Shown here one piece after another: positions 35,501-58,904 of a stretch of 64,000 bases of DNA. The position numbers and the translations under genes are program-made. Position 1 is the first letter of the stretch; the number at the start of each line of letters is the position of its first letter. The DNA lies in NCBI GenBank assembly GCA_914767715.1, contig OU612065.1:2294001-2358000 (forward strand), in the 5' to 3' direction. Below the pieces are notes generated by a model that worked only from the letters and a program-made list of their open reading frames with translations, searched no databases and had not been told where the DNA came from. This DNA is from Membranipora membranacea. Lineage: Eukaryota > Bryozoa > Gymnolaemata > Cheilostomatida > Membraniporidae.

Positions 35501-37575
35501 ACTTTTATGGCATTTTTAGGGTTTTTTTAAAAATTGACCTCCTGGAAAAGTGGTAGGACCATGGTCCCCTGGCCCTACCTATGAATACACCACTGTAAGT
35601 AAGGTAATGTAAGTCAGAATTCCCATTTACTGCAACAGAGCATTAACTGGACTTTTCAATGTGTGATAACTGGACTTTCAGATATGACAGAATACTGAAG
35701 ACCATGTACACCTTGTGGAATTCCCTTCATAATTTTTATTTTTGAACAAGTTGTGAAAATGTGTCTCAACTTTTTTTTTGTGGTAAGGGTGCATTTGGCC
35801 GAACAAAATGACCAATTTGGCCGAAATGGCCGAGGTTGGGCATGGCTCCTCTAGATGATCCTGCCATGAAAGCGAGTCATTCAACACAAAACCCAGGAGC
35901 CTTGTAGTCTCTGTCTGTTTAGTTTTTCATGCCTTATGTACAGTTCCAGGTCATAAAGGGGATAAATCTGTTGTTATAAAAAGTCATAAAATAGTTGAAA
36001 AAGCTAGACTGTCTTTTGTTTGTTCGGCAACGTTTTGGTCTGAATCTGTAAGCATTTCGAGAAGATATCCTTGGGGTTTGGTTATATATATTTAACACAG
36101 TTGAACTACTTTCCATTCTCAATTATTTCGGATTGAAAGGCAATCAACTTGTGATCTTAGTTGTAAGGTGAATTTAAAGAATAAAATTTAAATTGACAGG
36201 TTACTAGACCACAAACCACAACAATCAAAGAATGATAAGCTTATAGAACACCAAGCACAAACCTTGTGATTGCATCAGATAGTTTTCGATGGATTATCTG
36301 ATAGGAAGATGTGTTGAATGTTGACATCACAAATGTAAGAGCCATTCGTAATGCTTCAAGCTGCAGACTCGGACATCTATCAGCGATGAACAGTAATCTA
36401 TGAAGCTTCGCCATACCTTTATAACTAGTGATATATGTCTCTAAATCCTAAAGAAAAAGATGGAAGCTCGAGTATTTCTTTCGTCAAGCCTTATATTAGA
36501 GTAGCCTGTCTCAACAAGCTTTGTTGATGGGATTCCACTTAAAAAGCCTGTCATTTATCCAATATTATAATTTTGGGTTTAGCTAAATGTTAGTACGTCT
36601 GACAGTGCTCTGCAAACCCAAATGAACCGAGTAACGCAGCCTAGGGCTATTCCAAGACTTGTAGTATTTGAAGATATCAAGGCACTTTCTTATGGCTTTG
36701 AAGGCATGCCCTGGTAGGTTGCATCGCAAGCCTGAGAAATGTGCTGACACCATGATCACAACTAAGAGGCCGAGGGTCATGTTCATTTTGATTTGTAATG
36801 TTGCACTAAAACCAACTATTTTTCAAGCCAGAATCTGGGACACGTGTATTCTAGAACTGAACTTTAATTCTGTTCATCTATTTTGTAAAGACGAAAGTGA
36901 GAAAACAAGGCCTCACCCCTGACTCATCGGACCTTGAAATCAGTCTTTTCAAACTCACCAATGATGAATTTTCCACTATGGATGGCTCTTCTGCGTCAGA
37001 ACCTTCACCATCTGAACCGTCATCAACCTGCATGGGTTCCGGAGCCTAAATGTATAGATCATTAACAATTAACAATATGTAATGACGAAGGTTTTGGCTA
37101 GAAGTAGATTAATCTTTGTTTAGTTGTACAGCAGAGGCTACATACACAAACCTAGCTTGTCTTCACAAGCTTTGTTGTGGGGGAAAACAAAGCCTGTCAA
37201 GACAGGCTGACACAAACCGTGACCTAGCCTAGACGTTGGACTGTCTAGCCAGTGGCAGCTGTACACATAGCTGGTACACTACATGACCATATATTATTCC
37301 CCAAGTACCCCAACAACAATGGTATAAGTTTTCATATTATCGTAAGTGACATGCAACAACTACACAATATGACAAGGTTGGCAATCTTTTCCACTTGCAC
37401 AAAACCCAAAGTGAGGAAATACAGTAACAGTTGTTCTATCTATGCTCACTCATCATGACACTAAATTAGTCAAAACTCACTCAGCAGTAACAACATGGGA
37501 GAAGAAGGGCGTAACTAGAGAGCTGAGATGCCAACTTACCATGGACGCAACTCCAAAAGGATTGCCACGAAGCAT
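29536..37575 (-). CDS. GPS1: COP9 signalosome complex subunit 1
   Basis: Eleven minus-strand exons: 37540-37575, 36959-37045, 36263-36447, 33645-33806, 33327-33462, 32562-32633, 32233-32376, 31905-31999, 31476-31662, 30435-30572, 29536-29823; 509 residues (human 491). CSN1 is a PCI-domain scaffold of the signalosome that removes NEDD8 from cullins. The 12-residue first exon ([12 protein letters not shown]) is followed by an acidic segment ([15 protein letters not shown]). Helical repeats include [49 protein letters not shown] and [12 protein letters not shown]. The PCI region has [33 protein letters not shown] and [10 protein letters not shown]. The extreme carboxyl end carries two copies of a 15-residue repeat (ANTQSS, T or P, APGQYQLR) absent from vertebrates as far as I recall. 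Intron 3 (2.5 kb) is filled by transposon remnants, and a MITE lies a few bases past the exon 10 donor. Confidence 0.95.
30158..30419. mobile_element. MITE with CAGGGG termini, hAT-like
   Basis: The ends GGGGGTCTTTCAATTAGAAA and its complement are near-perfect inverted repeats, with outermost CAGGGG and CCCCTG as in many hAT elements. The inside has several GAGTGAGCGAT-like direct and inverted motifs and no frame. No clean target duplication is visible. The right end lies within the CSN1 intron, 15 bases from the exon 10 donor. Confidence 0.75.
30790..31149. mobile_element. Fold-back element of about 360 bp
   Basis: The left arm (AACCACTGCTGCCACACAGC, then CATTGAATTCTGTGTAG and CACAAACTGATCGCCAAAAT) matches the reverse complement of the right arm over about 160 bases with scattered changes. 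No coding frame. It sits in CSN1 intron 9. Confidence 0.7.
31318..31440 (-). repeat. Possible tRNA-derived SINE remnant
   Basis: Read on the minus strand, GTGGGCAGTTGGTTGGTACG resembles a tRNA D-arm, and GAAGATCCCAGCTCCCACC resembles a decayed B-box arm about 35 bases later. The match is weak and no tail is visible. Confidence 0.25.
33122..33215. repeat. 94-bp hairpin MITE with 9-bp target duplication
   Basis: Arms GTTTAAGCGCTCAAACGGTG and its complement enclose a short loop, and the pairing continues through GGCGGGATGCTGGTAG. CTTTTGAAT occurs at 33113-33121 and 33216-33224 as a direct repeat. A related arm (GATGCTGGTAGTGGCATTCC) is at about 19681-19700 in V-ATPase intron 1. Located in CSN1 intron 5. 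Confidence 0.8.
34093..34305 (-). pseudogene. Non-LTR reverse transcriptase C-terminal remnant
   Basis: About 70 codons on the minus strand include [20 protein letters not shown] and [10 protein letters not shown]. The conserved NSLP-type motif marks the far carboxyl end of many LINE reverse transcriptases. The rest of the element is missing. It lies in CSN1 intron 3. Confidence 0.55.
34754..35595. mobile_element. Non-autonomous hAT element, 842 bp, 8-bp TSD
   Basis: The termini CAGGGCTGTATCCATGGG and the complement of its right end (CAGTGGTGTATTCATAGG) are imperfect inverted repeats. TAAGTAAG occurs at 34746-34753 and 35596-35603 as an exact 8-base target duplication, diagnostic of hAT-like insertion. 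Inside, a short decayed frame (about 35161-35250, plus) contains [20 protein letters not shown], which faintly recalls the carboxyl dimerisation region of hAT transposases. That resemblance is inference. Inserted in CSN1 intron 3. Confidence 0.85.
36502..36552. repeat. Short inverted-repeat element, family B
   Basis: TAGCCTGTCTCAACAAGCTT at the left and AAAAAGCCTGTCA at the right match the family ends; the right arm is partly eroded. CSN1 intron 2. Confidence 0.6.
37153..37209. repeat. Short inverted-repeat element, family B
   Basis: TAGCTTGTCTTCACAAGCTT at the left pairs with AAAGCCTGTCAAGACAGGCT-type sequence at the right around a short loop. CSN1 intron 1. Confidence 0.7.
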
Positions 37576-39215
37576 AGCTTAATAAGCTATTATTTGTTAA
37601 AGTCTTTAAAGTTTGGAGCAGTAATTGGGTAGCTAATGAAGTGTATGTATGTGGAATTCAAAAATTATCCATTCAGCAATTTTTGCTGCTCTTTTTTTCA
37701 GAAGGTAGAAAGTTCATGGTTGCTGAAATACAAATGGAAAGACATACATACACTAGAATGAGAGTTGCCCTCACTTTTGATACAGGCTTTCTGGTAGGAG
37801 ACACCGTCATTAGTCATATATCTTTGTTATTTTTTGGATAAGACAATATATATAATCCTTTAATAATATATAATTGCCCGCAGATGACATTGATGCAATA
37901 AAAAAAGAGGATTACACAAGATCAAACGGAGAAATTCTCTCAATATTCTTCCTCCAGTTCATTGTAATGGAATAATAAATTAATTGACGGAATGTCATGA
38001 ACAAGTTGAAACCTCTTGTGGTGGAGCAATAATGCAAAAGTTGGGTATATGTGGGTGTTGTGTTATTGTGAGGGATTACAAAGGAACATACAAACATCAA
38101 TAATTTTAAACTGAAACGTACGATGCCTGAATTCATCAATTCACAAACAGACAACCAACTTAGCTCAATCTGATCTTTTACTGTCTTGAATTTTTCGTTC
38201 TATTTTATGATTTTGCTGTTACTTTGAAAAATAGGTTTTGTTGGGTTAGAGGACCAAGTCCAAATTTTTACCATTGCCAGGAATTTTTGGAGATAGTTGC
38301 AGGCCACTGGGACATATGGATATCTTACTTTATATGTTTACAGCCTGGTCACATGAGGAAGTAGACCAGGTATTTTTGATACATATTAAAAAAACTCACG
38401 TTCATTATAGTCTCGCCACCCTGTGATACCTTGATTTTACTTGGTTTTTTTTTCTGTATCAGTACAGGTCTATGGACTGTGTACTGTTGTGGCACAGGAC
38501 CATTTGAGGTAAGATGCCCTTCCTGACATCACCGTGATCCGCTGGGAATCGAAAACAGGACCTCTCATATGGAAGACCCTAGCCCATGTAATCTAGGAGC
38601 TGGAATGAAATCTCCTTCATTTCCTCAAAACAAAGATAATTGATGCAGCAGTAATTATTGGCAAAGAATTAATTCATTCCAATGATAATCTACATCCATT
38701 TTTGATGCATTTATTTGGCAGCGCATAGAAAAAGATGTTGCTCACGCCTTCCCTTGGCTGATCCTGAGTTATTTTTATAGTTGGCATAACCCACTCAGCC
38801 CCCGTGTCAACTACAAAACAAGCCTAAAACTGACCCTCATGGAACACCAGTGGCGGAGTAGTAAGGTATTGAAGTTGGCCCTTGAATATTTGTTTCTGAT
38901 TCTACAGGTTCTGACCAACTGCACTTTTTAATTTATCTTCAATTATCAATAAGGTCTCATTTGCATTTGGGTGTCCATATCATTTTTTTATTCATTCCAC
39001 TCATTAATATCAATTCATATCACAAAATAATCTTGAGATGTTAGTTGTAGGTTGGAAATACATGATGGAAATTTTTCTTCAGATATAGCATGTTTTTTCT
39101 CTTCACGTTGAAGGTTAAAAAAGCTGGTGAGATGAAATGATCTGGCTCTATACACAATAGTTTTACCATGTGAGGGATGAACGCCACTACCATCATGATA
39201 TTTATGTGCAATATA
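37576..39215. other. Spacer between CSN1 and NIF3L1
   Basis: It holds the CSN1 promoter side and the 3' flank of NIF3L1. The only recognisable content is a tRNA-like SINE unit near 38520-38610. The open frames here (for example 37641-37841) have no family features. Confidence 0.45.
38520..38610 (-). repeat. tRNA-derived SINE-like unit, family S1
   Basis: On the minus strand, TACATGGGCTAGGGTCTTCC resembles a tRNA D-arm and anticodon stem, and CTGTTTTCGATTCCCAGCGG contains a B-box-like core. GGTGATGTCAGGAAGGGCAT follows as a non-tRNA body. It resembles the unit at 54815-54965. Confidence 0.5.
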
Positions 39216-41514
39216 TCACACGATTTCCAGTGGGTCCTTATCTGTTTCTGAAATGACTAGCTCAACAGTTGGCAGCAAGGGAGATAATTTGGCTTTCAGG
39301 TGGGTTAAATAGCCTCGCTCAGAGTTAGAATGATCTAGAAGTATGACAGATATACCCTGACTAGTAGCAGCCAGTACTTCGTGATGAGACATTTCACCAG
39401 TTAGGTATAAATCGACTTTACACCCATCGAGTACACTTGAGCCAGCACCTGCACAGCATGCCACTGTAGATATCATATCATCTACAACAGTGGAGTCAAC
39501 AGGTAAACAAATGAAACACTCTGTTCTACACATTCAAAGACAGGTATAGTCTGAGCCCCCCAGACTCTTTCCCCCCCCCCCCCTTCGACGGCCTACGGGT
39601 ACTGTGAAGTTATGGTGGTTATGGTTGATGGTTAAATCAATATCAGTATTCAAATGTGAAATAGGAAAAAGCATAAGCAAACACAATATTTGCGTTGTGA
39701 GCATATTTATATGAAAACAAAAAATTATAATTGAACAAACAAACCTAGCTTCTTATTCTCTGCCAAAGCCACTCTTAGGTAATCCATACCAATATACTTC
39801 TTGACTCGGTTTATTACATTTTGTAAGGTTGTTGAAGTCTCTAATTTAGCTTTCCTTCCCATACCAACAGTCTTCTCCGATAGCTGTAATGGTAGAAGTA
39901 ACGATTTTGTAATATCAATCAATGAGAATTTGGATTATTTGCTGGTGTTGTGAAGATCCCACAATGTATGACGACAAAAGTTTTACATAGCCTTCAACCA
40001 GGGGGAATTCTCCCTGGTCCAACCAAACAGAGTGATATGATTATTAATAACAGCAAATTTAAGGACTCGACTGTGTCGGAGTCAGGGGATTGCTGGAACT
40101 GTTTGGGAGACCAAAACCATATATGTGAATCAGATTATGTCAGGAACCATTCATAGGAATACCCATCTAAATCCTTACAAAAAATATACAAATTAGAAGT
40201 TCCTCTTTAGAAACACTCACTGGATGCAGTTTGAGTGCAGGGACATCAAATTTCATTGTAGCGTATGACCTCCGACTTGCATAACATAGCGCACCGTCTT
40301 GTCTCACGTCATCCGGTCTACAAGAGAAGTGAATGAACAAGCGATAAAAATCTTTTAACCAGCATTGAAAGTTTGCTAAATTCAAAACTGTCACCACTTC
40401 TTCACCAGTTGCTTTAACATTTATGATCATTGATGTCACTTAAGCTGCTCACATTTTAGAAGAGTCTATCTGCTTCAGGAGCTGAACGTCAAAACATACC
40501 ATATCTTCTGATGTTGTAGGTGTGATTGGTTCTTTTTCACAAATTACACCTAGACATAAAAAATATAAAAGTTATGTTAGTTTGTCATAATCACCATCTT
40601 GATGCGTCCTGAAATATTAACATCCCTGACACACCGTTTCACAATTTACAGGTATACAACATAAATATGAATAGAACATCTGCATCATTTTTTTCAGTTT
40701 ACCTAGAGTTACGTCCCGAATTTTAAAACAGCAACTCGCTCGATTGAGTGACAACTCTGTTGGCATCCTACAACAAAATACAGGCCGATGCCAGGTCATA
40801 CACGGGAGTGTATCGTTACTATAAATTTAGCTCGCAGTTCATACAAACTTTCTATTTACTTACTTACTTCCCAATTGATCCTATTCGCCGGAATAGCTGG
40901 CATAAAGGATATAATAATCAGTCTATTAGTGCGTAATCAGGGTTTTGGAGTTTCTGTGGGCGCTGCTCGGTAGTGTGACCCGCGAAAAAGAGAGTTAACA
41001 TTTAGAAAATAAAAACAAAAAGTGGTAATGTTGAATTGATGCACATACCACATGCATTCATGAGCCAGTCGCAAACTCCATCTTCAACAGCATCATAAGA
41101 GGTGTGGGGTGAGAACACAGCAATCCTGTTTTCAATGCACTGCACCACAATTCTTTCCTTGACATCACTTTGTCGTAGTCGCTTCAACGCGCGGAATATT
41201 GGTGGATGGTATGAGAGAATAAAATTACAATCTTTGTGGATACATTCAGTAAGAACGGGTAGTGTTAGATCATTAGTTAGCATCAGTTTAGCAACATGGT
41301 GAGGGGCACTGGGTTCTACAAGTAACCCAACATTATCCCAGCTGCCAGCCAATTTCAAGGGAGCAATTGACTCTAATACACCAACAACCTCTTTAAGAGT
41401 TGTTCCAGTCATTGTCCTATAATGTAAAGTGTGTGGTGCTCCTTCTAAAACTTTCTTAACAGCATAGGTGGTATTTTTGCTACAGTAAGAGTAGAGTAGT
41501 TTTCTGGCAAACAT
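39216..41514 (-). CDS. NIF3L1: NIF3-like protein 1
   Basis: Six minus-strand exons: 41049-41514, 40703-40756, 40453-40549, 40221-40317, 39745-39883, 39216-39481; 372 residues (human 377). NIF3/DUF34 proteins are widely conserved hexameric metal-binding proteins of unsettled biochemical role, cytosolic or mitochondrial. AGSWDNVGLLVEPSAPH, LTNDLTLPVL, FILSYHPPIFRALKRL and SPHTSYDAVEDGV mark the N-terminal NIF3 half. CCAGAGSSVLDG, DLYLTGEMSHHEVL and LLDHSNSERGYL mark the second half; the His, Asp and Glu residues in these motifs are the metal ligands of the family. The first methionine precedes a basic 35-residue leader that could be mitochondrial; MTGTTLKEVV is an alternative start. Exon 2 is short and its acceptor (CAG at 40757-40759) was chosen because the nearer upstream one opens onto a stop. 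Exon 6 could also start 15 bases later, in frame. Confidence 0.9.
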
Positions 41515-43758
41515 GGCAAGTGAAATTGAAACTACATTAGGCCCTGCCCACTTTCAATAATGAGCCAATCACTGCCATGTTATGTATGGCCTGTGACCAA
41601 ACTATGATTGGGTAAAAAGATTTGTATAACTGATTGACCTGGTCTACGGCAGAGGTCAGAGGTTTTGGCAATTTTTATAAAGATCTCATTCTAAAATTAA
41701 TAGGGAATTTTCTTCAATTATGTGATGACACAAAGATATCTCAATATAGACTAAAAGTAATCAAAATAAGCTGCCATATCAGAATCTATAACCACCAATC
41801 ATTGTTAAATATCTGCTATTCAAGTGTACAAACTTAATTAAAAGATACAGTTCATTAGAAATGTTATAATCACAGGTTGAGTTTCATAATCAGAGACTTC
41901 CTATTCAAATAATTTTCGACTTTGGATTTCTTAATTTACACACATAAATGATAATAGTTGTGTCATACATGACAAGTTGTTAGACCCAGAAACCAGGAGG
42001 TCTCCGGCTCTCCGCGGACGAACTGTCGACCCAGAGTGCCACTCTGCGTGTCCCGCAGTGGGGGTGTAATTTTGCCCTTGTTATCATTTATTTTAAGCCA
42101 AAATTAGAGCAATCATATTTAATTTATTATGAAATGCTTAATTAATTTTATCTGATTTTTCAAAATATATTGTTGCACTATATCAGAACGAGGTGAGATA
42201 GTATATGTTAATAGGCAATTATGTATAGGTATATGTACTGTGGGGGTAGGAAAACATAGTTTTTCTTGCAACGAGAGGCTTAAAAAGTCTTCTGGGTGAA
42301 GGAAGCTGAAAAAAGGGAGATAGGGAGGAGGTGGAAGATTCCCCTAAAAGCTGGGAGGCTCTCTACCAAAAAGGGAGACTTGTCAGGTATGAGTTGTGTG
42401 CAAGTCAGTACTAGAAGTTGGTTCTAGTCTGTATGGACAAAACTCCCTCCCCAACAAAAGCTTTTCAAGCCATGCTAGACACACACACACCTAGCTAGTA
42501 GTTGATCACTTACTTACTTGACTCTAATAACTAACTTAAATATATTATTATATATAATATATAATATATATCATTCATTCAATATCAGGATGATTAAATC
42601 ATGTGTGTATTCAACCAAATTTTTCACTGTCAGACCTCTTGGCAAATCTATATGCACTGTTATAAGTGGGTGGGAAGTGGTGGGAACTGAGTACCCACAA
42701 CAAAGAAATATAGATAGATAGAGGGAAATTTTTAGTAGCAATTTTTTACACGTAGTGTAGAATACTCCCAAAGAAAGGAGACCGCTTACTTAGCGCACTG
42801 TAACAAATAAATCGATAAATGTTAGTCCAGTCAGCAACAAAACCAGTGGCATAGTTGAAGTTAGAATCTTGGACTGAATATCCAATAGTGTTGACCAAAG
42901 ACTGAGTTTCCTCTCAGTTCAGCCGTCAATGGAAGGGAGGGGTTTACAGCCATGGTCTTTTCTATACAATATTCATTCAAAAGACCTACTCTATAGACAG
43001 TTTTCTGAGCTCTGATTTAGGCCTCAGTTCGGAGTTGTCCTCTCTCCAGTTTGGTACTTTTAACCCACGCCACATAGGAAAAACGTGCTGAAAAGAGGGT
43101 TTTCTTGATAGCCGCTAAAAATAGGATAAAAATGACTTCTGTTTCAGAATCTGCAGCATTGAAAACTCATATGGACATAGTTTGGGAAATCATTTTAGTA
43201 TTTGGATAGTCATTTATAGCATTTTCTGTCAGTTTTGCGGACAATTTGGCAGAATTTCTCATGAGTTTCGTCACTAAAATTAAGATTGATCAACATTCAA
43301 GCCTCCCAATGTTTTGGAAACACTGTCTCACAGGGTTTTCAATGGTGCAGACTCTGAATCAAAAATCAGTTTTTCCCTAACATAAGCGGTTTTCAAGATA
43401 ACCCCAGCAGGTTTTTCCTCTGCGGCGTGGGTTAAAAGTACCAAACTGGAGAGAAGACAACTCCGAATTGAGGCATAAATAAGAGCTCAGAAAACTGTCT
43501 ATTGCAAAACTTGGGTTTGAACTGATGATGTTCATGAATTAGATCGAGCAACACCCAATCAGAGCCACCCAATATTACACAAGATCTGTTACTTACTCCA
43601 CACCCTCTGTCATGTTTTAGAAAACCTCAATAAATAAATAACAATTTATATTAATATAGTATTACAAATTATGTACATTACTCTTAGTTTGGGTTTGAAA
43701 ATTTATCTATTTACTTTTAGAACGTATTTTCTCTGTGTAACAACTTGCAAAAACCGAG
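41515..43758. promoter_or_regulatory. Divergent spacer between NIF3L1 and DHX8
   Basis: Both promoters must lie in this 2.2-kb interval. It contains an (AT)-rich block at about 42540-42570 and the fold-back element at 42993-43502. I see no gene and no convincing promoter motif. Confidence 0.45.
42993..43502. mobile_element. Fold-back MITE family D, copy 1 (about 510 bp)
   Basis: ATAGACAGTTTTCTGAGCTC at the left and its complement at the right start inverted arms of about 100 bases that also carry GGAGTTGTCCTCTCTCCAGT and GGTACTTTTAACCCACGC. No coding frame. A second copy lies at 50363-50862 in DHX8, so the boundary is confirmed by comparison. Confidence 0.85.
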
Positions 43759-55529
<11,771 letters not shown>

Positions 55530-56122
55530 ACTCAGTCTGGATGTATTCTGCCTCGTCACTTTATTACTGCCTCAGACATATCTAGTGATAGGTGAGGCTC
55601 ATTGTATATAATCTTACCTCCACTATTTGACATCACTATATTAAATATGGATTACTATAACTATAATCTATTATTAAGATCGTTTTTACTTCCCCTGCTT
55701 GTGACTTTATGTGATGGATGATTTTTATAACTCTTACGATCATCATACGGAAAATATAATAATGTATATTCATTCATTTATATATACATTGTTTTCACAC
55801 AAGCTATCGTCTAAGTGACATGAATTTAGTAAATATACCACATTTATATTTTTATTGTCTCATACATCTCATAAAAAAACTGTATAAATGTAAATAACTG
55901 AAATAAAACTCATGAGAAACGTCATAATTCATGTTCTGATTTTCCGTTGCGTTGTGAAATTCTGTATAAGAAAACACCTAATCGAAGTCTAAAACAGTGG
56001 TTGGAAATTGAGTTGGAGCAACCATTTAGTAATGTATTGTGAGTGCTTCATGTTAATAACCCTATCAGTTAAGTTAGTTGTTTGACGGAATATGTAGGTA
56101 AAGTTCTAGTAATGCTATGAAG
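55530..56122. other. Spacer between convergent DHX8 and sulfotransferase
   Basis: It carries the 3' untranslated sequence of DHX8, with a candidate AATAAA at about 55902-55907. No further gene. Confidence 0.5.
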
Positions 56123-57829
56123 TTAGTGGATTACTGGTGGTCTGGTGGTGAAGGCGAGAAACCTGTATAGTTGATCACCTTCTAACATTGCGGTGAGACT
56201 GTGAACTCGCTGCACATCACTTCTACACTCTGGGTGATCTGGAGCCTGCTTACATTTAAACAGTAGAGTCATGTCTCTCTCATCCAGCAGCAGGAGTACA
56301 CAGTATGTGTGATCCACTCGGAACTCACTATTCCACGCACTCTGTGGTATTGTTAATGTGTCGGATATACCCTTTGAGTGATTTGTTGCGAATCTATGAC
56401 AAAATTCTGTGATAGATTTTTGAACTTTTTTGAACACATTAATCTCAAGATGAAGATCTTTTTCTTTATCAGCGAGTTTAGATAGTTTTTGATTAGCAGC
56501 TAAATAGAGAGCTTGATCAACACTACACCACCAGCGACCTCTTGTCTTTGCGTCTTCTGACAGGTCAGGGATTGTAAATTCTGATGGATTACCATTTTTT
56601 GCGATAAACATGACATCCTTCATCTCCCAGCCCATCATCCTCCTAAAGAGGATCAGAGATTCGTGAATTCTCTCTAAGATTAGAATCAAATCAAAGTCAC
56701 TCATAGTCTTGGCTATGAACTGGTCCACTTTTGTATTATTGAAAAAGTCCCTGCGCATTAGTCCAAGATCTGCAGACTGAAGGTTTTGAGTCAGCGAGTT
56801 AACCCTGTTGTCTGCTAATGGCACAACCACTTGGATCCAAGGAGGCATTATATCATACCGATAAGGGTCTGATAGGAACTTCTCAAATCCAGCTTTCCCG
56901 ATTCCGAGCACGTGATGAATATCGATTCCAAAATACTTGAAGGAAGATTTAAGATGGGCCAGAGGCTCTCTTAGAACAGTGAAGTATTTGGTGTTTGGTT
57001 TCATCAGCGGAGCGATTGAGGACTTGTTAAATATAACATGATTCAGAAGCATGTCAAATTTTTCATTCTCCTTGGCAGGAATATTTACTATATTTGGAGA
57101 AAATTCTAGTGGCCAGTCCAACATAGTGAGCCCTTGGTTTGGCACCATCACTAGTAAGTTGTTCATATATGCATACTTCTGAAATGGTGCTATCAGTGTA
57201 GTACTGCCTGACTTATGAGTTTTCAGGAACACCATGCTGCTCTGCTTGTCGGCTGCAGGTTTTAATGCCAGGTTCTTCTGTTCATTTTCTAAACCCACCC
57301 CATCAGCCGTCAACACAATCTTTGCAGAGTTGATGTGAAATACCTTGCGCAATCCAGTGCTATGATATTAAAACGTACAGCTAATTAGATTTTTGCAGAA
57401 GGCAATTTTTCAGAGGTATGATTGTTCTTGATATCACAAAGTATAGATTGATATGTTGAAAAATGTAGCAAAGATGACGATAAGAATTGCTCACCTTATC
57501 ACCTTATCATACATGGTACATAGTATGTATATAATGTATGTAATATGATAAATAATGGTGAGTATCACGTAACATGGCTGTGAACAAGGAGTTGGAAACT
57601 TGTCATGAATTTTTAGATGTGCGGGTCCGGAGGGCAAATCACTCAACACAGTGGTTATACCAGTTTACCTTTCATGGAAATATTTTGAGATACACTAATA
57701 TTATGATAATACTACTCACCTCAGCTCAGGACTTAGCCTCATGTTTTCTTTAGGGTTTTTAATATGTAAAAGCACACCAAATATCACACAAGTTGCTATC
57801 AAAACTACAAATGTTTTCAGAATAGCCAT
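56123..57829 (-). CDS. GAL3ST1: Galactosylceramide sulfotransferase-like enzyme
   Basis: Two minus-strand exons, 57720-57829 and 56123-57359, 448 residues (human GAL3ST1 423). The family moves sulfate from PAPS to the 3-hydroxyl of galactose on glycolipid or glycan in the Golgi lumen. MAILKTFVVLIATCVIFGVL (residues 1-20) is the single signal-anchor of a type II Golgi protein. VFLKTHKSGSTT (about 80-91) is the PAPS 5'-phosphosulfate loop. YFTVLREPLAHLKSSFKYFG is the 3'-phosphate binding segment with its Arg and Ser. LILILERIHESLILFRRMMG and the Trp-rich TRGRWWCSVDQALY segment match the family further on. Substrate (galactosylceramide rather than another galactoside) cannot be read from sequence, so the symbol means family membership. 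The start is an ATG just before the hydrophobic anchor. Confidence 0.85.
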
Positions 57830-58904
57830 AGTTAAAATAAGACTTGATGCAGGATAAACATTACTTCCTAAATAGTGAAGACGTGTCTTGCTGTACCCTA
57901 TGCGAGGCTCACACTGTGGTATACAAATCGTGCCTGATAAGTAATGGATTTTCCTGTTGCTATGGCTATGCGCCCATCTGTTTATGACCTCTATGCATGG
58001 TATAATCTTCTGTTAAGGAATTACCAGATAATCTGGGTGGCCTGAGATCAGCTCTGGTGCTGTCAGTATTTTCTGTTAGGATTACCTGCTGAAATTCTGT
58101 AAACAGGTTTCATTTTTACTCAAACTTTAAACCACATTGTAGTTGAAAGGGCTGGATACAAAATTCCCATTTTTAGCAAATTTTCACTTTGAAAACACTG
58201 TAGTTCCATTTTTTAAATACGTTTTATTTACATCTGTATTTATATTGGCAATCACAAATCATGATTTAATGCAACAAAATACATGAATATGGTTAATTAC
58301 CAGGACATGAATTAGCCGGTCTGACCTACCATTGCAAATGGTTGAAAACCAAAGAGCATATGCAAATGCTTCCTTGATTTGAAGCCTCTATTTTTGACAA
58401 CAAGTTGCACTAAGAAGAGCAGTTTAATATATTCATGCACATGTCAGCACTTGTGGTTGAACCTTTTTCATAATCTATTAGAGAATTCAAAGCCTTATGT
58501 ATAATGTTATGTAATATATTAATGCAGTGGCTGCAAGAGACAGTTTGTGGCATTGCATTATAAAAAATTCCTTTGTTTAAGAATGAAATGCCTCGAACTC
58601 TCACTTTCAGCTGTTTGAGCACTTGACTTTAACAGTGGTGTAATTTTTGAGCAATTTAAGGTCCCTAATTGATAATCCACAATGCCAAAGGGAAATAAAT
58701 AAGTATCATTTTATGGACCAAGAAATTGGATACTTCCGACTCCTTATATGGACATACACAAAATCGCATATCATGATATTTCTAACAGTTCATTTTATTG
58801 AAAGCACCGAAACCGTTACAGGTTAAATTTAATATGAGGTGTAGCAGCCAATAATATCACTGTTTGATAGGTGTGCTGCTCAATTGTGTTTGGGTAGTCA
58901 GCGT
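57830..58904. other. Spacer upstream of the sulfotransferase
   Basis: AT-rich sequence with the sulfotransferase promoter side on the left and the 3' flank of the next minus-strand gene on the right. I see no gene or repeat I can name. Confidence 0.45.

Noticed and set aside
39571-39583. Run of 13 C
   Set aside because: It looks like a homopolymer hard to sequence; its length may be an artefact, and it affects no exon.
41990-42065. GC-rich block near the NIF3L1-DHX8 spacer
   Set aside because: Possibly a decayed repeat end, but no inverted arms, promoter motif or second copy could be seen.
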